A stretch of 64,000 bases of DNA. Origin: Ilyonectria destructans. Lineage: Eukaryota > Ascomycota > Sordariomycetes > Hypocreales > Nectriaceae. Position 1 is the stretch's first letter; each line of letters begins with the position of its first letter. Where the stretch lies: the NCBI GenBank assembly GCA_020740775.1, contig JAHEWK010000006.1, positions 1,922,001-1,986,000 on the forward strand, given 5' to 3'. The position numbers were made by a program, and so were the translations under genes. Under the pieces are notes generated by a model. The model was given only the letters and a program-made list of their open reading frames with translations, made no database searches and was not told the DNA's origin. Positions 59,823 through 64,000 of the stretch are shown piece after piece.

Positions 59823-61037
59823 TCAGGTGACAACCATCTTATCCAAGATCTTCTGGATGCCCTTGGTGAGGCCTTGGCCCTGGTCGATCTCCTCAGCCAA
59901 CTTGCGAGCGCGCTCGATGAGGACGGTGAGGACATTCCTGGTGTACTCGAAGGTGCCAGTGGATTCCATGTAGGCGACGGCGTAACGCTTAACCTGGGTG
60001 TCGGAGGTCTTTTGTTTGAGGATGCTAACGAGCTGGAGGTTGGAAGGGTTGGAGCGGATGCTGTGGATGACTGGGAAAGAAAACTTTCCCTCTGTTAGGT
60101 CTTCGCACATGCCCTTGTTGTGGCTGTACTCTTTGGAGGAGAGGTTCATGTAGTCATCTCGGATTTGGAAGATGAGGCCGATGAGGTTGACGAGGGGCAC
60201 GCAGTCGATAGTGGAGGCGGACTGGGCCTGCATGAGCTTGATGCCGAGGCGGAAGAGTCCGCCTGTCTTGTTGCCAACCATTTCGAGGTACTCCTCCTCG
60301 GTGGGGCAGGTGAGGGTATCTCGCCAGAAGAGGTCCATTCCCTGGCCCCGATGGAGGTTGACGAGCTCCTCGGCGAACATGGTGATGGCTTCTGGGTTGT
60401 TGAGTTTTTGTAGCTCCTGAAGCGCAGTAAAGTAGATGTAGTTGGCGGAATTGATGGTCTGGGCGACGCCGAAGATGTTGTGGGCGACGGGGAAGCCGCG
60501 GCGCAGCTCGGACGAGTCTTGGACGTCATCAACGAGGAGAGAGGACTCGTGAAGCATGCCAACAGCGCGGGTGATAATCTCGAGGCTGTCCGCGGGGACG
60601 TCGAGCCAGGCGTTGAAGGCGCCGATCAGCTGGGCACGAAAGTCCTTGCCAGGATGGCTTATGACATAGTCATAGGGGCCGCGCACGACCTTCTCCTTCT
60701 CCTCCGTCCAGGAGCGCTGGGCCGTGAAGTTGAGGTCCTCGTGGGCATATCGCTCCGGATTGGGGGGTTGGTTTGGGGGCTGCATCATGCCGAGACCCAA
60801 TGTGGTAGCTAGTTTCGCAGGGCGCTGCTTCGGGCTGATCCATTCGCCTTCGGGAACGGGGCGATGGATAGATTTCGGCGGAGGTGTTGTGACGGTGGCA
60901 GCGCTGGAGCTGGAGGTGCGGGGGGGGATAACTTTGGGGGAGACATGCGGGTTGGAGGGCATCTTCTCCGTTTCTGTTACCGGCATGGACAACATGTGGG
61001 CGACCGAGAAAGGTTCGGGGGCCTGGTTGGGGATCAT
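59823..61037 (-). CDS. Geranylgeranyl diphosphate synthase
   Basis: A single exon of 404 residues. The enzyme condenses farnesyl diphosphate with isopentenyl diphosphate to GGPP for protein prenylation, carotenoids and diterpenes. Residues 1-110 are a Pro/Ser-rich variable extension. The trans-prenyltransferase domain has the first aspartate-rich motif DDVQD (170-174) in [19 protein letters not shown] and the second motif DDYMN (294-298) in [13 protein letters not shown], plus [10 protein letters not shown] and [15 protein letters not shown]. The short two-residue DDxxD spacing and LRRG following it are typical of fungal type III GGPPS. No terpene cyclase or P450 gene is beside it, so this is probably the housekeeping (BTS1/al-3-type) enzyme rather than one from a diterpene cluster. 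The chosen ATG gives [10 protein letters not shown]. Confidence 0.95.
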   Translation of the reverse strand: MIPNQAPEPFSVAHMLSMPVTETEKMPSNPHVSPKVIPPRTSSSSAATVTTPPPKSIHRPVPEGEWISPKQRPAKLATTLGLGMMQPPNQPPNPERYAHEDLNFTAQRSWTEEKEKVVRGPYDYVISHPGKDFRAQLIGAFNAWLDVPADSLEIITRAVGMLHESSLLVDDVQDSSELRRGFPVAHNIFGVAQTINSANYIYFTALQELQKLNNPEAITMFAEELVNLHRGQGMDLFWRDTLTCPTEEEYLEMVGNKTGGLFRLGIKLMQAQSASTIDCVPLVNLIGLIFQIRDDYMNLSSKEYSHNKGMCEDLTEGKFSFPVIHSIRSNPSNLQLVSILKQKTSDTQVKRYAVAYMESTGTFEYTRNVLTVLIERARKLAEEIDQGQGLTKGIQKILDKMVVT

Positions 61038-63071
61038 GGAGGCGTGATGTTGGAATGGATCTTGGAAGAGAGCAGCAAGTGCACAGGAGGATTCGAGGGA
61101 GAAGTCGAGAAGAGACGAGGAGGATTCGAGGAGAGATTAAAGCCTCTGGTTGGATGGATGCCTGCTCCTGGTGGTGGTGTTGGTGGTGGTGGTTTGGCTG
61201 GAAAAGGCAGCTTTCGCGAGCTGGCTTCAAGGACACAAAATAGGTTGAAGAAGTGCGATTTGCGACGCCGGTGGTGGGAGGGTCGGTTCGGTACCTGTCG
61301 CAATATATGTCATTGAGTGCACAGCACAAACGAGGAGTCCGAGTCTGCCTGATGCGCAAGCGAGGATGCGGGCGAAGGCGAAAGCGAAGGCATAAAAGCC
61401 ATTGTCATGTGCAAGTTTCTTGTGGATGGGGGGGATCTTCAGAGGGGAAGGGGCGGGCTAGCTGGCAGTGCAGCAGACTAGAGGTCCCCTACGCACTACG
61501 TAGTTGGTAGGACTGTGGGATACGGGCGGCGGGGAGCGGGCCAGGTAGCTTCAGGGCTGTCGCAAGCGCTAAGCGGAGCTAGCGCAGATGCCTGGGATGC
61601 AATGTGGGGGAGACATCGGGCTTCGACGCCCAAACGGAGGAGGATGAGGAGGATTCGAGACCCTTTGCCGGCTTCAGAGCGGGCCGGACAGGCGTCAAGA
61701 ATATGCGGATGATGCGTAGTGCCGGCTACTGACCTCGAAATGATGACGGTGGCTTTCCGGGCGCCCAGGGAAAGACAGCGGGAACCGGCCGGTGAGACCA
61801 AGAATCTGCAGTGCCAAATCCTATTTAGCCAGATCCTGAGCAGGTGATGATGCGGTTGGAATGGGATTGGGTTGGGTTGGCGACGCTGAGCTGTCATCTG
61901 CAGCTACGATAGCGATGACGTTCCCCCGAACTGCCTCGCACATGGGAGGGGTTCCAGCAGCCAGCAGCAATTATGCCAGATGGGATAGGCCACGGAGGCC
62001 ATAGGAAGCGGGTCGCGCCCTCGCTTTCATGCAGCCCAACAGCGGGCCTCTCACATCGTGGATGGACCGGCCGGGCGTGACCTCCGCGACCTCCGCTGCC
62101 TCCGGCGTTGCATCTGCCGAATCGGGTCGCGGATAATGAATAGCGAGGCCACAATAGCTTCACCGTGGAGTTGGGAGTTGGGAGTTGGGTATGGCGAGGA
62201 CGGCGCATCTTACCTTTGCAGGGGGTATCAGTGAGTTCTGTGAAGGACGCTTTCGAGCAAGCTTGTTTTGACGCAGCGACAGTCGGAGGCCGTTTCAAGG
62301 AGAGAAGACGGACGACGAGCAAGAATGGTGTTCGAAAAAGGACTAAGGGGCGACCGTTTGATGACCTGGGTAGCGGCTGGGAATGGGAAATTTATCCATG
62401 ACCCTCGTGTCCATGGGTGGGCTTTAATATGTTGAGGCAGAGCTGATCCCATCCATCCATCATTGGGGGAAACCACACCACCTCAGCCCACCGGCGGCGC
62501 TCCCTTTCGATTCCGGATGCTGTTTCGTCATCTAAGCCTGGAGCTTTGGAAGCTTCACCCAGCACTGCCTTGCGTAGTCTTGCGTGGCCCTGCTTCGCCC
62601 GCATCGTCTCGGGTGCTGTTTGGCGTGCCTCACTGCCACTTCCATGGCGGTTGGCCGTTGCTGTACGAAGGAGAAGAGCAGGGTTCGCGGCGGGCTAGTT
62701 CGAACTCAACAAAGTCCTACTTTGCGCAGGACACACTCTTTCACATGTATTTGCTCTTGTCCATTCCCCGTGGCTGCTGCAAGCTTTCGGAGCATTCCCT
62801 GTCATCCCCCCTTTGGGTTGGGCCTTTGCCTAATCTGCGAACTCGCAGCACACCCGTGAGATCCCACTAAGCCCGTCCCAGCTGCAGCACGTCCTGGGCC
62901 GGTCTGGGTCCTAAACCGCCAGATCTCTCAGGCGACTCCAGGTCACACTCCATCGCATCACCTCGCCATCCCCGGTGAAACCGCCACAGTGAGACACGCC
63001 TGACAGCACGTCCCCACTAAAACGAGCAACGCTCTTGGCGGGGATAGCGGGATGGCTGGAGGGGTTAATTA
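61038..63071. other. Gene-free interval (2.0 kb)
   Basis: Promoter and leader of the GGPP synthase gene are expected at the left end. The rest holds short, overlapping open frames without family resemblance. The right end abuts the AT-rich MITE. Confidence 0.55.
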
Positions 63072-63409
63072 CAGTGGGCGTGTAAAAGTTCTAACAATAT
63101 GCTCAATTTATACTAAAATAGCCAGTTTTTAAAAAGTAATAAAAGCTTATTTAATAAGAGAATTTATAAATAATAATTTTACTATATATTAATTTAGAAT
63201 TTTAATAATATTTATATAAACTTAATAAATAAAATAATTTTTTTTTAAAATAGTTAAATTTATATATACCACTAAGTATAAAATAAAATATAAAATATAA
63301 ATAAATTATATTTAACTTAAAATAAATATTATTCTTAAATAAAGAAATATAGTAAAATAACTACTACAGTTAGCGATTTTAAAGTTGTTGGAACTTTTGC
63401 ACGTCACTG
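63072..63409. mobile_element. AT-rich MITE with Tc1/mariner-type terminal inverted repeats, RIP-like
   Basis: The left end (63072-63095) starts CAGTGGGCGTG and the right end (63387-63409), read on the other strand, starts CAGTGACGTGC. They align over 23-24 bases, ending TAAAAGTTCTAAC and CAAAAGTTCCAAC. Two of the differences are C/T transitions and one is a G insertion with G/A change. TA dinucleotides at 63070-63071 and 63410-63411 fit a TA target duplication. The 290-bp core is overwhelmingly A and T with no open frame, in contrast to GC-rich flanks, as expected after repeat-induced point mutation. The 338-bp length and absence of a transposase make it a non-autonomous element. CAGTG ends with TA targets are characteristic of Tc1/mariner elements such as fungal impala. 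Confidence 0.8.
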
Positions 63410-63872
63410 TAGGTGGGCTCCTGGAATTCGGGGGCCTTCAGCCCAGGCGTCTGGAAGCCCGCGCCGAGCGTTGGAAGAAGCTTGACACCATTGGCGCTAA
63501 TGCTGGTTGCCCGGTGAATCGCATGGCACGCACCCTGCGATGCACTTACAACGCCCGCCAGCAACATAAACTCTCGATCCTCTCCAGTCCCTAACGATTG
63601 TTTGGGCTCGGCCACTCTATCGCTGCTTGATACCCAATGTTTTTCTCTTCTTCACTTTTCTTGTATTAACACTATTCGCTCTGCAGCACAAGTCGGTCTC
63701 TTCTGCCTCATCCCTCCGTGCCCTGATTGCCTCGTCGTCCGTCCTCGTCCCGGCTGATTTTTGTCGTCACTCGTTATCGTGGTAAACAAACCCACCACTA
63801 CAACGACGACAACCACAACGACAGCCACACACAACCACCCACACACTCCCTCCCACACACACACACGTCACC
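63410..63872 (+). promoter_or_regulatory. Probable promoter/leader of the partial gene at the right edge
   Basis: A 463-bp interval between the MITE and the ATG at 63873. The last ~100 bp are CA/CAC/ACGAC-rich, typical of fungal 5' leaders. The MITE may thus lie within or just beyond the promoter. Confidence 0.5.
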
Positions 63873-64000
63873 ATGATGGAGTCACTATTGTCTCTCGCAT
63901 TCGACAACCTGTCGTCCTACGACGGCCCCAAGGTCCGCAAGGGTCTGCGCCAGGTCGAGGGCCTGCTCGCCCAGATCTGCCTGTCCAACCCGCGCAACGA
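63873..64000 (+). CDS. Start of a probable SIN-pathway Cdc14-family protein (partial)
   Basis: Only 42 codons are in the window. The product starts MMESLLSLAFDNLSSYDGPK and continues with a helical VRKGLRQVEGLLAQICLSN. This resembles, from memory, the N-terminus of the fungal Cdc14/SIN-component family (fission-yeast Cdc14, partner of Sid1 kinase in the septation initiation network; not the Cdc14 phosphatase). The match rests on a short segment, so it is tentative. The ATG follows CACCATG, a strong context, with a second Met next to it. Confidence 0.5.
   Translation, partial: MMESLLSLAFDNLSSYDGPKVRKGLRQVEGLLAQICLSNPRN

Noticed and set aside
59823..61037. Secondary-metabolite (diterpene) cluster around the GGPP synthase
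   Set aside because: The neighbours are a peroxin gene and non-coding DNA; no cyclase, P450 or cluster regulator is present.
1..64000. CRISPR arrays, bacterial operons, prophage or insertion sequences
   Set aside because: The window is eukaryotic (spliced genes, fungal families) and none of these structures is present.

Overview
The window reads as nuclear DNA of a filamentous ascomycete (Pezizomycotina, most likely Sordariomycetes, perhaps Hypocreales). The evidence is short 50-100 bp GT-AG introns with CTRAY-like branch sites, long gene-free stretches between compact genes, GC-rich coding DNA, fungus-specific families (ECM33, GT62 mannosyltransferase, CFEM-like and Pom1/DYRK proteins) and one AT-rich repeat remnant that looks mutated by RIP. 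Species cannot be named from sequence alone.

Layout. 1-10643 (-): the first ~3,500 codons of a giant acidic, low-complexity protein that runs off the left edge. 13648-15281 (-): DBP5/DDX19 RNA helicase. 15840-17421 (+): SPF45-like G-patch/UHM splicing factor, divergent from DBP5. 18096-19402 (-): ECM33 GPI-anchored wall protein. 23400-24572 (-): AlkA/Mag-type DNA glycosylase. 26034-27556 (+): MNN9-type mannosyltransferase. 29604-30454 (+): ESCRT-III Snf7. 32514-35652 (+): CFEM-like single-pass membrane protein with a very long Pro/Gln-rich tail. 35922-41057 (-): a major-facilitator gene with a ~1,000-residue disordered N-terminal part, split by one in-frame TAG. 44152-44376 (-): small Cys-rich protein. 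50752-55145 (-): Pom1/DYRK kinase. 57776-59314 (+): PEX24/PEX28-type peroxin. 59823-61037 (-): GGPP synthase. 63072-63409: RIP-like MITE with Tc1/mariner-type ends. 63873 to the right edge (+): start of a probable SIN-pathway Cdc14 protein.

The genes are mostly housekeeping (mRNA export, splicing, repair, wall and glycan synthesis, endosomal sorting, polarity, peroxisomes, isoprenoids). They do not form a biosynthetic or mobile cluster. MNN9 and ECM33 both serve the wall. Pom1 and the Cdc14/SIN candidate both serve polarity and septation.

The most interesting observation is the amber codon at 38022-38024. The reading frame is open for 1,011 codons before it and 699 after it, and the stop sits where I recall related transporters having Trp. 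UAG to UGG is the change made by fruiting-body A-to-I mRNA editing in Sordariomycetes, so this is a candidate premature stop corrected by editing. A plain nonsense mutation, a sequencing error or a weak 57-nt intron are the alternatives.

Exon boundaries were deduced by eye from splice signals, phase and family continuity. No search or expression data were available.
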